A DNA stretch of 64,000 bases from contig CAVSQX010000004.1 of NCBI GenBank assembly GCA_963730225.1, positions 682,001-746,000 of the forward strand, read 5' to 3'. The stretch is from CAVSQX01 sp963730225. GTDB lineage: Bacteria > Planctomycetota > Phycisphaerae > Tepidisphaerales > Tepidisphaeraceae. Below, piece after piece: positions 40,651 through 48,945 of the stretch (positions are counted from its first letter, which is position 1; each line of letters starts with the position of its first letter). A program made the translations under genes and the position numbers. The notes below the pieces were generated by a model. That model was not told the DNA's origin. It ran no database searches and saw nothing but the letters and a program-made list of their open reading frames with translations.

Positions 40651-41448
40651 ATGCAATCCCCAATCGGCAGTTTTATGGCAGTTCTGATCTGCTCTGCTTT
40701 TGCCGCCACGGCATGCGGAAACATACGGACGCAGGTGATTGAATACCGGGATGGCCCGACCGTTCTGGAAGGATTTGTGGCTTATGACGACGCCACGGAG
40801 GAATTGCGTCCTGCCGTGTTAATTGCTCCGGAATGGTGGGGCCTGACCGATTATCCCAAACACCGGGCCGAGCAATTGGCCCGTATGGGATATGTCGCTT
40901 TTGCCATCGACATGTACGGCAAAGGCGAAGCGACCGATGATCCGGCACAAGCCAGCAAATGGGTGACGCCGTTTTACAGCGATCGCAAGCTTTGCCGCCA
41001 GCGGGCACAGGCCGGGCTGGACACGCTGATGGCGCAGAAATATGTGGACAAATCGCGCGTGGCGGCGATCGGATATTGCTTTGGCGGAATGGTTGCGCTG
41101 GAGCTGGCACGCTCCGGAGCACCGCTGGCGGGGGTCATCACGTTTCACGGGGACGTTCGCCGCGCCGGCGACGAAGGTCCCGATGACATCAAGGCCAAGA
41201 TTCTTGTCTGCCACGGCGGCGACGATCCGCTGGTCCCGATGAAAGCGGTCTGGGAGTTCCAGGATGAGATGAACCAGGCGAAGGCGGATTATCAGATCAA
41301 CATCTACAGCGGAGCCAAGCACGCCTTCACGAATCCGGCGGCGGACAGCCATCACATCGACGGCATCGCCTACAACGAGCAGGCGGACAAGCGATCATGG
41401 ATGGCGCTGAATGATTTCTTCGCGGAGATCTTCCGGCTGCCGCAGTAG
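40651..41448 (+). CDS. Exported dienelactone hydrolase-family protein
   Basis: 265 residues, start preceded by AAGGAG. A hydrophobic signal segment (FMAVLICSAFAATACG) suggests export; its Cys after ATA could make it a lipoprotein, though the box is imperfect. The alpha/beta-hydrolase fold has the nucleophile in 'VAAIGYCFGGMVALELA' (Cys, as in dienelactone hydrolase), Asp in 'ILVCHGGDDPLVPMKAV' and His in 'IYSGAKHAFTNPAA'. 'VLIAPEWWGLTDYPKHRAEQ' is a family signature. The natural substrate is not known. Confidence 0.9.
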   Translation: MQSPIGSFMAVLICSAFAATACGNIRTQVIEYRDGPTVLEGFVAYDDATEELRPAVLIAPEWWGLTDYPKHRAEQLARMGYVAFAIDMYGKGEATDDPAQASKWVTPFYSDRKLCRQRAQAGLDTLMAQKYVDKSRVAAIGYCFGGMVALELARSGAPLAGVITFHGDVRRAGDEGPDDIKAKILVCHGGDDPLVPMKAVWEFQDEMNQAKADYQINIYSGAKHAFTNPAADSHHIDGIAYNEQADKRSWMALNDFFAEIFRLPQ

Positions 41449-41558
41449 GGTCGCGGCGAAAGTTTTCTCAAGGCCGTCGTCGGAAGCGTCCGATAAAGAA
41501 GGTATCGGCTGTGCGATGTTGCCTGGCCGTCGGAGAAGTTGCGCAAGAAGGAGTCGCC

Positions 41559-41786
41559 ATGATCAAGAATTACCTGAAATGGATTGCCGCAGCGGCGTTG
41601 CCCGCGATCACGCTGGCCGCGGCGCCCAGCATCGGACAAGCCCGCGTTCACCATGTCCGGAGCGCGGCCGTGCGGGTCAACACCGTGAGCCGGCCGCATT
41701 CCAAGTCGGCCCTGCACAAGAAATCGGTGACGACGGTGAAGCACAAAAAGCACAAGAAACATCGCACCCACAAGAAAACCGCCTGA
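41559..41786 (+). CDS. Small basic secreted protein
   Basis: 75 residues. A signal peptide (MIKNYLKWIAAAALPAITLA) precedes a mature part of about 50 residues very rich in Lys and His, ending 'TTVKHKKHKKHRTHKKTA'. The Shine-Dalgarno AAGAAGGAG is strong and a good terminator follows 25 bp after the stop, so it is likely a real single-gene unit. The composition suggests binding of metal, DNA or an acidic polymer. No family recognised. Confidence 0.7.
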   Translation: MIKNYLKWIAAAALPAITLAAAPSIGQARVHHVRSAAVRVNTVSRPHSKSALHKKSVTTVKHKKHKKHRTHKKTA

Positions 41787-41810
41787 CAAGGAACAGCTAT
41801 TTTCTTCGCG

Positions 41811-41840
41811 GAACCCCGGCGGCGCCGGGGTTCTTTTTTT
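41811..41840 (+). terminator. Rho-independent terminator
   Basis: Perfect 10-bp stem GAACCCCGGC/GCCGGGGTTC with a GGC loop followed by seven T residues. It ends the small basic protein gene. Confidence 0.9.
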
Positions 41841-41883
41841 GCCCATATTGCATTCGTCGGCTGCGGCCGCTACTTACTCTGCC

Positions 41884-42465
41884 ATGCCCAGACTCAAAGC
41901 GCCGCAGAGGAAGGAACAGTTGGTGGCCGTGGCGACACGGGTTTTCGCCAAATATGGGTACGACGCGACAACCACCGCCGCCATCGCCGACGCGGCCGGC
42001 GTCACGGAGCCGATTCTGTATCGCCATTTCGGCTCCAAGCAGGAACTGTTCACCGCCATTACCCGTGAAGTCAGCCAGCGCACCTTGCGGCATTGGCATG
42101 AACTGATCGCCGACATAGACGATCCGGCCCAGCAGCTTCGCGCCATCGCTAATCAGTTTACAGATCATCTTCATCAGTTGGCCGACGCTTATCGCGTGCT
42201 GCACAACGCGCTGACTACCAGCCGCGATCGCAAGGTGCTGGCGGTTCTGCGGGAACACTATCGCCAGATTGAAGCGTTCTTCGCCCGCATCATCTCGGCG
42301 GGGCAAAAGTCGGGCGATTTTCGGTCGATGGACGTGAAAATCCCGTGCTGGCAACTGATCAGCACCGGGCTGGGCTATGCGATGGTGACGTTGAATCTTT
42401 CGCCGATGAACACGTTCGACGTGCAGGATGCGATCGAGTACATCCTGCGAAGCCTCAAGGCGTGA
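41884..42465 (+). CDS. TetR-family transcriptional regulator
   Basis: 193 residues. The N-terminal DNA-binding domain is 'RKEQLVAVATRVFAKYGYDA' then 'TTTAAIADAAGVTEPILYRH' and FGSKQELF, a textbook TetR helix-turn-helix. The C-terminal ligand domain has no diagnostic motif. I start at ATG 41884 (MPRLKAPQRK); an upstream in-frame ATG at 41839 lies inside the terminator. The target gene cannot be deduced: the nearest upstream gene is separated by the terminator. Confidence 0.92.
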   Translation: MPRLKAPQRKEQLVAVATRVFAKYGYDATTTAAIADAAGVTEPILYRHFGSKQELFTAITREVSQRTLRHWHELIADIDDPAQQLRAIANQFTDHLHQLADAYRVLHNALTTSRDRKVLAVLREHYRQIEAFFARIISAGQKSGDFRSMDVKIPCWQLISTGLGYAMVTLNLSPMNTFDVQDAIEYILRSLKA

Positions 42466-42480
42466 TGGTTGCGGCCGATC

Positions 42481-42672
42481 TCACAAGCGATTCCCACATC
42501 GCCGGCAGAAGCGCGCAAACGGTGGATGCGTTTCGCCGCAGGCGTTACAGCGGACGTCGGTGATGCCCATTCGGCGTGTGCGCACGATGGAGTTGATGAG
42601 CACCAGGGCCACCACCACGGCGGCGAACATCGCCAGCAGGAAAATTGGAGGCAAATCGAACGGCCAGTCCAT
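42481..42672 (-). CDS. Small membrane protein with a C-terminal zinc ribbon
   Basis: 63 residues from ATG 42672. One membrane segment 'PPIFLLAMFAAVVVALVLIN' is followed by a CxxC...CxxC zinc ribbon in 'DVRCNACGETHPPFARFCRR' and CGNRL. The two CxxC pairs suggest zinc binding and the family is unassigned. A longer frame to 42747 would run through the inverted repeat and is not favoured. It converges on the TetR gene. Confidence 0.7.
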   Translation of the reverse strand: MDWPFDLPPIFLLAMFAAVVVALVLINSIVRTRRMGITDVRCNACGETHPPFARFCRRCGNRL

Positions 42673-42690
42673 GTGCTTACGTTCCAAAAC

Positions 42691-42722
42691 TCGAAGTACG
42701 AAATTCGAGTTTCGTACTTCGA
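42691..42722. repeat. Perfect inverted repeat with 13-bp arms
   Basis: TCGAAGTACGAAA and TTTCGTACTTCGA flank a six-base TTCGAG loop, just upstream of the zinc-ribbon gene. A partial third copy (CGAACTTCCCG) continues on the right. It is not followed by a T run, so it is not an ordinary terminator. Confidence 0.9.
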
Positions 42723-42788
42723 ACTTCCCGTTACCGATCATGCTCATTATACCTGCGATTCCTCAGTCCGCAGTGGTATTATACGCTA

Positions 42789-43361
42789 ATGCAGTTGACG
42801 AGCGGGCAATCGCAGCGGTTGATGAACATCGCGCGCGATGCCATTCGCGTTGCTTTGAACAATCAGCCGGCGTCTGCGCTTGGTGAAACCGATCCGGCGC
42901 TGATGAGTCCCGCCGGCTGTTTCGTGTCGCTGCACGCACGCGGTTCTCATCAGCTTCGTGGATGCATCGGCCGGCTGGACGCCACTGGTCCGCTGGCGCC
43001 GGTCGTACAGCAGACGGCCGTCGGCGTGCTGCGCGATCCAAGATTCGCAGCCGCGCCAATCCGCCTGGACGAATTGCCCAATCTGGATTTGGAAATCAGC
43101 GTCCTCTCGCCGCTGCGGCCGGCGGCCCATCCGCTGGATTTCGATCTGCAAAACGACGGGATTTTTCTGATCATCTCCAATCGCACGGGCTGCTTTCTTC
43201 CGCAGGTGGCCCGGCAAACCGGCTGGAGCAAGGAACAACTGCTGGATCGGCTATGCATGGAAAAGCTGCAATTCCCGGCGCGAATGTGGCAGCATCCGGC
43301 GGCGCGACTGCAAAAATTCACGGCAGTCGTATTGGGGCCTGAACCGTTTGTCGCGCCATGA
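42789..43361 (+). CDS. AMMECR1-domain protein
   Basis: 190 residues. 'SPAGCFVSLHARGSHQLRGC' with the following IGRL contains the invariant LRGCIG motif, and 'LPNLDLEISVLSPLRPAAHP' and 'DGIFLIISNRTGCFLPQVAR' complete the AMMECR1 fold. The biochemical role is not established; in some bacteria the gene is linked to MEMO1-like and radical SAM genes, which are not seen here. A TATTAT at 42777-42782 lies only seven bases before the ATG, so a transcript from it would be leaderless. The stop overlaps the OGT-type gene by four bases. Confidence 0.9.
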   Translation: MQLTSGQSQRLMNIARDAIRVALNNQPASALGETDPALMSPAGCFVSLHARGSHQLRGCIGRLDATGPLAPVVQQTAVGVLRDPRFAAAPIRLDELPNLDLEISVLSPLRPAAHPLDFDLQNDGIFLIISNRTGCFLPQVARQTGWSKEQLLDRLCMEKLQFPARMWQHPAARLQKFTAVVLGPEPFVAP

Positions 43362-45679
43362 CGCCGGAACAATTTCTGCAAAATGCGATTGTGGAATTGG
43401 GGGCCGGCAGACTCGCCGAAGCGCAGAAACATTGCCAGCGATGTCTGACTCTCGCGCCAAATAATCCCGATGCGCTGGATCTGCTGGGCGTGCTGGCATC
43501 GCGGGCCAATCAGCCGGCGGCGGGGTTGGAATTGATCAAACGGGCGATCAAGATCAATCCGCGGGTGGCAGAATATCATGTCAACCTCGGCACGCTGCTC
43601 GAGCAGTTGGGCAGGCGTGACGAGGCAATCGCCGCATATCGGCATGCGATCGCGTTGCAATCGGATCTGGCCGAAGCGCACAACAATCTGGGCAACGCGC
43701 TGGCGGCCAAAGGGCAATTCGAATTGGCCGTTGCCAGCTATCGGGAAGCGCTGCGGCAGCGGCCGAAGTTCGCCGACGCGTTTTTCAATCTTGGCAACTC
43801 GATGTACGAACTGGGCCAATATGAAGAGGCGGTAACGGCCTATCAGCATTCGCTCGAAATTGAGCCGTGGCCGCCGGCCTACAGTAATCTTGCCGATACG
43901 CTGCGCGAACTGGGCCGAAAGACCGAGGCGATCGACGCCTACCAGAAGGCGCTGGCGATCTGGCCGGGCGAGAGCCCGATTCACAAGAATCTCGGCGATG
44001 TTTATCACTCGCAGGGCCAAATCGATATCGCCATTGAATGCTATCAGCGTGCGATGGAATTCAATCCGGCCAATGCCGTGGCGATGTCGAATCTGGGAAA
44101 CGCTTACAAAGACCGCGGACAGATTCCGGAGGCGATTGATTGCTACCAGCGATCCATTGCAATCGATCCGCAGTACGAGGTTGCCGACGCCAACCGCGTT
44201 TACGCTTTGACGATGCATTCGAAGTACGATGGGCCCGCGCTGTTGCGGGAACTGCGGATTTGGGAAGACCGGCATGCCGGGCGAGGGCAAAGCGCGCAGC
44301 GTCCGCACGAAAACGAGCGCTCCAGCGATCGTCGCTTGAGGATTGGCTATGTGTCGGCGGATTTTCGGAATCACGTCATCGGCCGAAATCTTCTGCCGCT
44401 GTTTCGAGATCGGGATCGCAAGCAATTTGAAGTCTTCTGCTACTTCAACGCCCGCCGAAGCGATGCGATGACGGAAAAATTCCGCGCGATGACGGATGGA
44501 TGGCGCGACATCGTAAAGTTGAACGATCGGCAGGCGGCGGATTTGATCCGCGCGGATCGGATCGACATTTTGATCGATCTCTCGCTTCACGCCGCTGGAA
44601 ATCGCCTGCTGATTTTCGCCCAAAAGCCCGCGCCGGTGCAGGTGACGTTTGCCGGATACCCCGGCGGGACCGGGCTGTCGGCCATCGACTGGCGATTGAG
44701 CGATCCCTATCTCGATCCGCCCGGCAGCGACGGCGATTACGTCGAGAAAACTTATCGGCTTCCACATAGTTTCTGGTGCTACGATCCGCAGGCGATGCAG
44801 TGGGATCGCGACGGCGAAGCGCCGCCGGAGGTTGCGGAACTGCCGGCGTTGCAAAACGGATATATCACGTTTGGCTGCCTGAACACGTTTGCGAAGATCA
44901 ACCAGGGCGTGCTGGATTTGTGGGCGCGCGTGTTGGCGGGGATCGAAAATTCGCATCTGCTGGTGATGGCTCCGCCGGGATTTTGCAGAGAGCGCGTGAT
45001 GGAAGCGCTGGCAAAGCGAGGCGTCACAGCGGAACGGGCGGAATTCACAACCTATCACCCTCGGCGAGCGTATCTGAATCAGTTCAATCGGATCGATCTG
45101 GCCCTGGATACATTTCCGTACAACGGGCACACGGCCAGTCTGGATGCGATGTGGATGGGCGTGCCGGTGATCAGCCGGGTGGGCGCTACGGTCGTCGGCC
45201 GAGCCGGGTGGAGCCAATTGTCGAATCTGGGTCTGACGGAATTCGCCGCTCACAGCGACGGCGAATTCGTGAAAATCGCCGCCGAGTGGGCCGGCAACCT
45301 GCCGCGACTGACGGATCTGCGGCGGACGCTGCGGCAACGCATGCTGAATTCGCCGCTGACCGACGGCAATCTCTTCGCCAAAAGCATAGAAGCGGCGTAC
45401 CGCGCGATTTGGAGCGAATACTGCACCCAACCCGAGAAGGCGACGTCACTTTTCACGACCAGGGAATGGACTTACACACGTTCTAAACCCCTGATTCGCA
45501 CCATTTGTGCCAGACCTGCCGATAGGCGGCTTCCAGTTTTTTCGTGTACCCCGCCGCATCAAGCAGCGGCGAGGCGAGCAGGCGCTGCCGCATCCCCGCT
45601 CGAATTTCCGCCAGCCGCGGCAAATCGTTGGCGAACCGCACCGCGATCTGCACGTATTCCTCCGGCGTGTGTGCGATGA
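43358..45679 (+). CDS. TPR protein with OGT/SPINDLY-type glycosyltransferase domain
   Basis: 773 residues as read. Residues 1-270 are about eight TPR motifs ('YHVNLGTLLEQLGRRDEAIA', 'AHNNLGNALAAKGQFELAVA', 'AFFNLGNSMYELGQYEEAVT'). From about 320 a GT41 domain follows: 'RLRIGYVSADFRNHVIGRNL', 'PVQVTFAGYPGGTGLSAIDW', 'ITFGCLNTFAKINQGVLDLW', 'DLALDTFPYNGHTASLDAMW' and 'GVPVISRVGATVVGRAGWSQ'. It should transfer GlcNAc or another sugar to Ser/Thr of proteins. The last 64 residues (after 45486) are antisense to the convergent paralogue and unlikely. A shift near 45435 would end the gene at TAA 45484-45486, touching its neighbour. Confidence 0.88.
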   Translation: MTPEQFLQNAIVELGAGRLAEAQKHCQRCLTLAPNNPDALDLLGVLASRANQPAAGLELIKRAIKINPRVAEYHVNLGTLLEQLGRRDEAIAAYRHAIALQSDLAEAHNNLGNALAAKGQFELAVASYREALRQRPKFADAFFNLGNSMYELGQYEEAVTAYQHSLEIEPWPPAYSNLADTLRELGRKTEAIDAYQKALAIWPGESPIHKNLGDVYHSQGQIDIAIECYQRAMEFNPANAVAMSNLGNAYKDRGQIPEAIDCYQRSIAIDPQYEVADANRVYALTMHSKYDGPALLRELRIWEDRHAGRGQSAQRPHENERSSDRRLRIGYVSADFRNHVIGRNLLPLFRDRDRKQFEVFCYFNARRSDAMTEKFRAMTDGWRDIVKLNDRQAADLIRADRIDILIDLSLHAAGNRLLIFAQKPAPVQVTFAGYPGGTGLSAIDWRLSDPYLDPPGSDGDYVEKTYRLPHSFWCYDPQAMQWDRDGEAPPEVAELPALQNGYITFGCLNTFAKINQGVLDLWARVLAGIENSHLLVMAPPGFCRERVMEALAKRGVTAERAEFTTYHPRRAYLNQFNRIDLALDTFPYNGHTASLDAMWMGVPVISRVGATVVGRAGWSQLSNLGLTEFAAHSDGEFVKIAAEWAGNLPRLTDLRRTLRQRMLNSPLTDGNLFAKSIEAAYRAIWSEYCTQPEKATSLFTTREWTYTRSKPLIRTICARPADRRLPVFSCTPPHQAAARRAGAAASPLEFPPAAANRWRTAPRSARIPPACVR

Positions 45680-47885
45680 ATTCCGGCAAACCGATTGCCG
45701 TCATCATGCTCAGGCCCATGCGGGAAGCATGCCGATCGCCGGCAAGCGTGATTACCGGAGCGCCCATCCACAGGCTGTGGCACGTCGTCGTGCCGCCGTT
45801 GAACGGAAATGGATCGAGCGTCATGTCGGAGCGTTCCAGCAGATTGACGTATTTGTGGAAATCCGACCAAGGACGAAACTCCAGACGATCCGGGGAGACT
45901 CCAGCGCCGGCAAACATGTTTCGTACGGTCTGGCGGGCATGCTCGCTGGCCAACGCCGAGGTCTGAAGAATCAGCCGGCTATTCGGAACGGCGAGCATCA
46001 TCCTGGCCCAGAGCCTCTGCACATCGGGCGTGACCTTGGTGAAATTGTTGACCGAAGCGAAGGTGACGACGCCATCGGTCATCGCGGGGAGGGATTCCAC
46101 ATCCGGCACGTCGTGCGGCGGTTGGTAACACCAGAAAACCGGATCGATGCGCAGGAGCGATTCGGTATTGAACGCTTCGGTCAACCCAGGCGGATCGCAC
46201 AGGGAATCGGTCACTCGATAATCGATCGCGGTGAGTCCGGTCGTCGAAGGAAAGCCGATCATGTTGATCTGCACCGGCGCCGGCTTGCGGGCAAAAACAC
46301 TCAGGGCGTTGTTGCCGGTGTGCCCGGCCAGCTCCACCAGAATGTCGATCTTGTCTGCGCGAACAAGCTCGGCGGTGTCATCGGGCTTGCGCGAGGCGAT
46401 TTCGCGCCACTGGTCGATTCGCGCCCTGAGCCGCCAGGTGTGCATGTCGGGCGAGGTCAGGTGCGCGTAGCCGTAAACTTCGAACAAATCGCGGTCATGA
46501 TGCTCCAGAATGGGCTCGAGGAAATAACTCACCGAATGCCCGCGGAAGTCGGGAGACACGTAGCCGACGCGAAGCTTGCGATCGGGCGATCGATCGTTGG
46601 CGTGCGACCGCCATTTTGCCTTGTGGGGCCGCTCGTGCAATTCCGCCCAGCTTTGGTGCGCGGCCAGCAGATCCGCGGGGGAATAACCGGGGTGGTAGTT
46701 CACCGTCATCAGCACGTTGCTGTGCGTCTGCGCGTCGGGCTTGAGTTCGATGGACCGCCGCAGCGCCGACATCGCGTCGTCCAGGTCGCCGCGCTCCAGC
46801 AGGGCGTAGCCCAGCGCCATCAGGGAAGCGACGTTGTCGGGATCGAGTCGCAGCGCTTGGCGGATGGCGTCAATTCCCTCATCGATGCGAAACAACTCAC
46901 GCAGAATATTGGCTCGCTGATAATGATCCTTGGTGGATCGCGGCTTGAGGGCCAAAGCGGCGTCGGCGGCCTTGAGCGCTTCCTCCTTTCGCCCCACATC
47001 GGCCAGCGCGGCCGCCAGGTTACTGTGCGCTTCGGCAAATTCGGGCTTGAGTTCGATGGCCTTCTCGAAAAATCGAATCGCATCGCCGGCCCGGCTGAGA
47101 CTGCGCAACGTAGCACCCAGATTGTTATTGGCTTCGGCATGATCGGGCTTGATGTCGATCGCGGTCTGGAAACTCGCGCCCGCTTCCTCGAACCGCCCCA
47201 GGTGCGTCAGCGCGGTACCCAGATTGTTGTGAAGATCGGCGCTGGCTGGGCTCAGACGGATAGCCTGGTGAAACTTGGCAACGCCATCTTCGAGTTGATT
47301 GAGCCAGCACAGACACATGGCCAGATTGTTGATCGCTTCGGCGAAGTCGGGCCGCTTCTCAATGGCGGTCTGGTACGCCGCCAAGGCCTCCTCGCCTCGA
47401 CGAAGGCCTCGAAGCGCGTTTCCCAGGTTGTTCCATGGAGCCGCCTCGGAGTTGATCTCGATGGCCCGGCGACAAGCAGCTTCGGCATCGGCGTAGTTCC
47501 CGGCCTCGTTGAGCGCATTGGCCAGATTGTTGTGCGCCTCGAAATAATCCGGAGCCAGTTCAACCGCACGCCGATATTCCACGATGGCCTCGTCGGTGCG
47601 AGCCAGCGCGTGAAGGGCCTCGGCGAGATTGTAGTGAAAGATCGGCACATCGGGTTTCTTGCGGATGGCCGCGCTAATGAGATCGACGGCAAGATCGGGC
47701 CGACCGCCCTGGGTGGCAAGCACGCCCAGAAGATGAATCGCATCAACGTTCCCGGGATCCTGCCTCAGAATCTCCAGATAAAGGGCTTCGGCCCTGGCGA
47801 AATTGCCGGCCTGATGTTGCTCCAGCGCGATCTCGATCGCCTTTTCAAATGGAATGCTCGACTTGGATGGGCGTTCAGTGGGCAC
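45483..47885 (-). CDS. TPR protein with OGT/SPINDLY-type glycosyltransferase domain (paralogue)
   Basis: 800 residues. About ten TPR motifs fill residues 15-390 ('IFHYNLAEALHALARTDEAI', 'AHNNLANALNEAGNYADAEA', 'LHNNLGTALTHLGRFEEAGA', 'AHSNLAAALADVGRKEEALK'). The GT41 domain follows from about 430: 'KLRVGYVSPDFRGHSVSYFL', 'PVQINMIGFPSTTGLTAIDY', 'VTFASVNNFTKVTPDVQRLW', 'DMTLDPFPFNGGTTTCHSLW' and 'GAPVITLAGDRHASRMGLSM'. It ends 'AAYRQVWHKWCESGV'. It faces the neighbouring paralogue tail to tail; the two differ a good deal in sequence, so the duplication is old. Confidence 0.92.
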   Translation of the reverse strand: MPTERPSKSSIPFEKAIEIALEQHQAGNFARAEALYLEILRQDPGNVDAIHLLGVLATQGGRPDLAVDLISAAIRKKPDVPIFHYNLAEALHALARTDEAIVEYRRAVELAPDYFEAHNNLANALNEAGNYADAEAACRRAIEINSEAAPWNNLGNALRGLRRGEEALAAYQTAIEKRPDFAEAINNLAMCLCWLNQLEDGVAKFHQAIRLSPASADLHNNLGTALTHLGRFEEAGASFQTAIDIKPDHAEANNNLGATLRSLSRAGDAIRFFEKAIELKPEFAEAHSNLAAALADVGRKEEALKAADAALALKPRSTKDHYQRANILRELFRIDEGIDAIRQALRLDPDNVASLMALGYALLERGDLDDAMSALRRSIELKPDAQTHSNVLMTVNYHPGYSPADLLAAHQSWAELHERPHKAKWRSHANDRSPDRKLRVGYVSPDFRGHSVSYFLEPILEHHDRDLFEVYGYAHLTSPDMHTWRLRARIDQWREIASRKPDDTAELVRADKIDILVELAGHTGNNALSVFARKPAPVQINMIGFPSTTGLTAIDYRVTDSLCDPPGLTEAFNTESLLRIDPVFWCYQPPHDVPDVESLPAMTDGVVTFASVNNFTKVTPDVQRLWARMMLAVPNSRLILQTSALASEHARQTVRNMFAGAGVSPDRLEFRPWSDFHKYVNLLERSDMTLDPFPFNGGTTTCHSLWMGAPVITLAGDRHASRMGLSMMTAIGLPEFIAHTPEEYVQIAVRFANDLPRLAEIRAGMRQRLLASPLLDAAGYTKKLEAAYRQVWHKWCESGV

Positions 47886-47900
47886 GGCAAAACAGAGACG

Positions 47901-47940
47901 AAAAAAAATGCGGGACCAATCCGACGCGATCGGTCCCGCA
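47901..47940 (-). terminator. Rho-independent terminator for the PEP-CTERM gene
   Basis: Read on the minus strand, TGCGGGACC and GGTCCCGCA form a perfect 9-bp stem around a 14-base loop, followed by eight T residues. It ends transcription 30 bp after the PEP-CTERM gene. Confidence 0.88.
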
Positions 47941-47970
47941 CATTATTCAGGAAGACAAAAAGGTTCGCAA

Positions 47971-48720
47971 TCAGTCGCGTCGGCGACGCAGCAGCATCGC
48001 CGCGGCGGCCGCGGTGAGCAGCGTAGCCGTGGCGGGCTCGGGCACCGCCGACCCGGCAACCACGACGTTGTCCACCCGGTCCGTGCCGCCGGTAGCCGTT
48101 GTGGTGTCGTTCTCCACGATTTCAAATGCGGCATTGGCATCGCCGTTCAATCCGGTGATCGCCGACAGATCAAAGGACCAATTATAAGCGCCGCTGGAGC
48201 CAGTGCCCCAAGTCGACTCGGTCGACGTGGCTGTCCCTCCGGTTGCCGTGGCGGTTTGAGTCAAAGTGAGCGTATAGTTGCTAAAGGACGAGAAGTTTGT
48301 TCCGTCGGTGCTGTAAAATAGAGAAAATGCCTTTGGCCCGGTGCTGCTGGAAATCTGATCGAAGGAGAAGATGATATTCTGGATCCCGGTCGTCGGAACT
48401 ACAAATCTGTAATAGTCACCATTAGCCCAGACATTGGCCGAGAACGAGTGCGTACTGCCATTGCCCGCCGGGGAACTGTAGACCGCCGACGTTGCAGCAT
48501 GCGAGCCATAGGCTGAGCCGGTTCCGCTCTCGGCTAGTACTGGTCCAAATGCCGTAGCGCCTTGCGTCACCGAAGTGCTGAACGCCAAACCACTTGTTTC
48601 AAATGTGAAGGCGGCATTGGTGACCAAGGCCGCATGGGCGCGGTTCACCAAACCCGGGATTCCACCGAACGCCACACCAGCCAGCGCAGCCCCAAACACA
48701 TAGCGCGTCCGCTGTTTCAT
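47971..48720 (-). CDS. PEP-CTERM-sorted secreted protein
   Basis: 249 residues from ATG 48720, six bases after GGGAG. There is a signal peptide (MKQRTRYVFGAALAGVAFGG...). The mature part is Ser/Thr/Gly-rich and strand-like, with no known catalytic motif; 'SFDQISSSTGPKAFSLFYST' resembles carbohydrate-binding-like beta-sandwiches. The end 'AGSAVPEPATATLLTAAAAA' followed by MLLRRRRD is a clear PEP-CTERM signal: VPEP, a hydrophobic helix, then Arg. It is monocistronic, with its own terminator and an unusual upstream region. Confidence 0.9.
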   Translation of the reverse strand: MKQRTRYVFGAALAGVAFGGIPGLVNRAHAALVTNAAFTFETSGLAFSTSVTQGATAFGPVLAESGTGSAYGSHAATSAVYSSPAGNGSTHSFSANVWANGDYYRFVVPTTGIQNIIFSFDQISSSTGPKAFSLFYSTDGTNFSSFSNYTLTLTQTATATGGTATSTESTWGTGSSGAYNWSFDLSAITGLNGDANAAFEIVENDTTTATGGTDRVDNVVVAGSAVPEPATATLLTAAAAAMLLRRRRD

Positions 48721-48868
48721 TTTTTCTCCCTGCCTCAATCAGGCATTTTCTATGTAAATTGCCGAACGAGTCGCTAAACCCGACCCCGAACCTGAGTTCA
48801 GTCACCACTCGGCATCCTGGCACGGTTGGTTTACCTTAACCAGATTAAGCCAATTTATAAGTTATCAC

Positions 48869-48902
48869 GAATTGTTAAGATGTCAAGCCAGAATTGTTAA
48901 GA
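48869..48902 (-). promoter_or_regulatory. Direct repeats flanking a -35-like hexamer upstream of the PEP-CTERM gene
   Basis: GAATTGTTAAGA occurs twice, at 48869-48880 and 48891-48902, start to start 22 bp, which is two DNA turns. On the minus strand a perfect TTGACA (48886-48881) lies between them. A regulator bound to both copies would overlap the polymerase site. The -10 is not obvious (TATAAA is 21 bp away). Confidence 0.5.
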
Positions 48903-48945
48903 CCACAAAAAGATCGCGATTTGCTTATCTGGTGTAAAGCAATGA

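Noticed and set aside
42691..42722. Rho-independent terminator for the TetR gene
   Set aside because: No T run follows on either strand, and a gene on the other strand lies in between.
45507..48017. 836-codon plus-strand ORF antisense to the second OGT-type gene
   Set aside because: The minus strand has TPR and GT41 motifs over its whole length; this frame has none.
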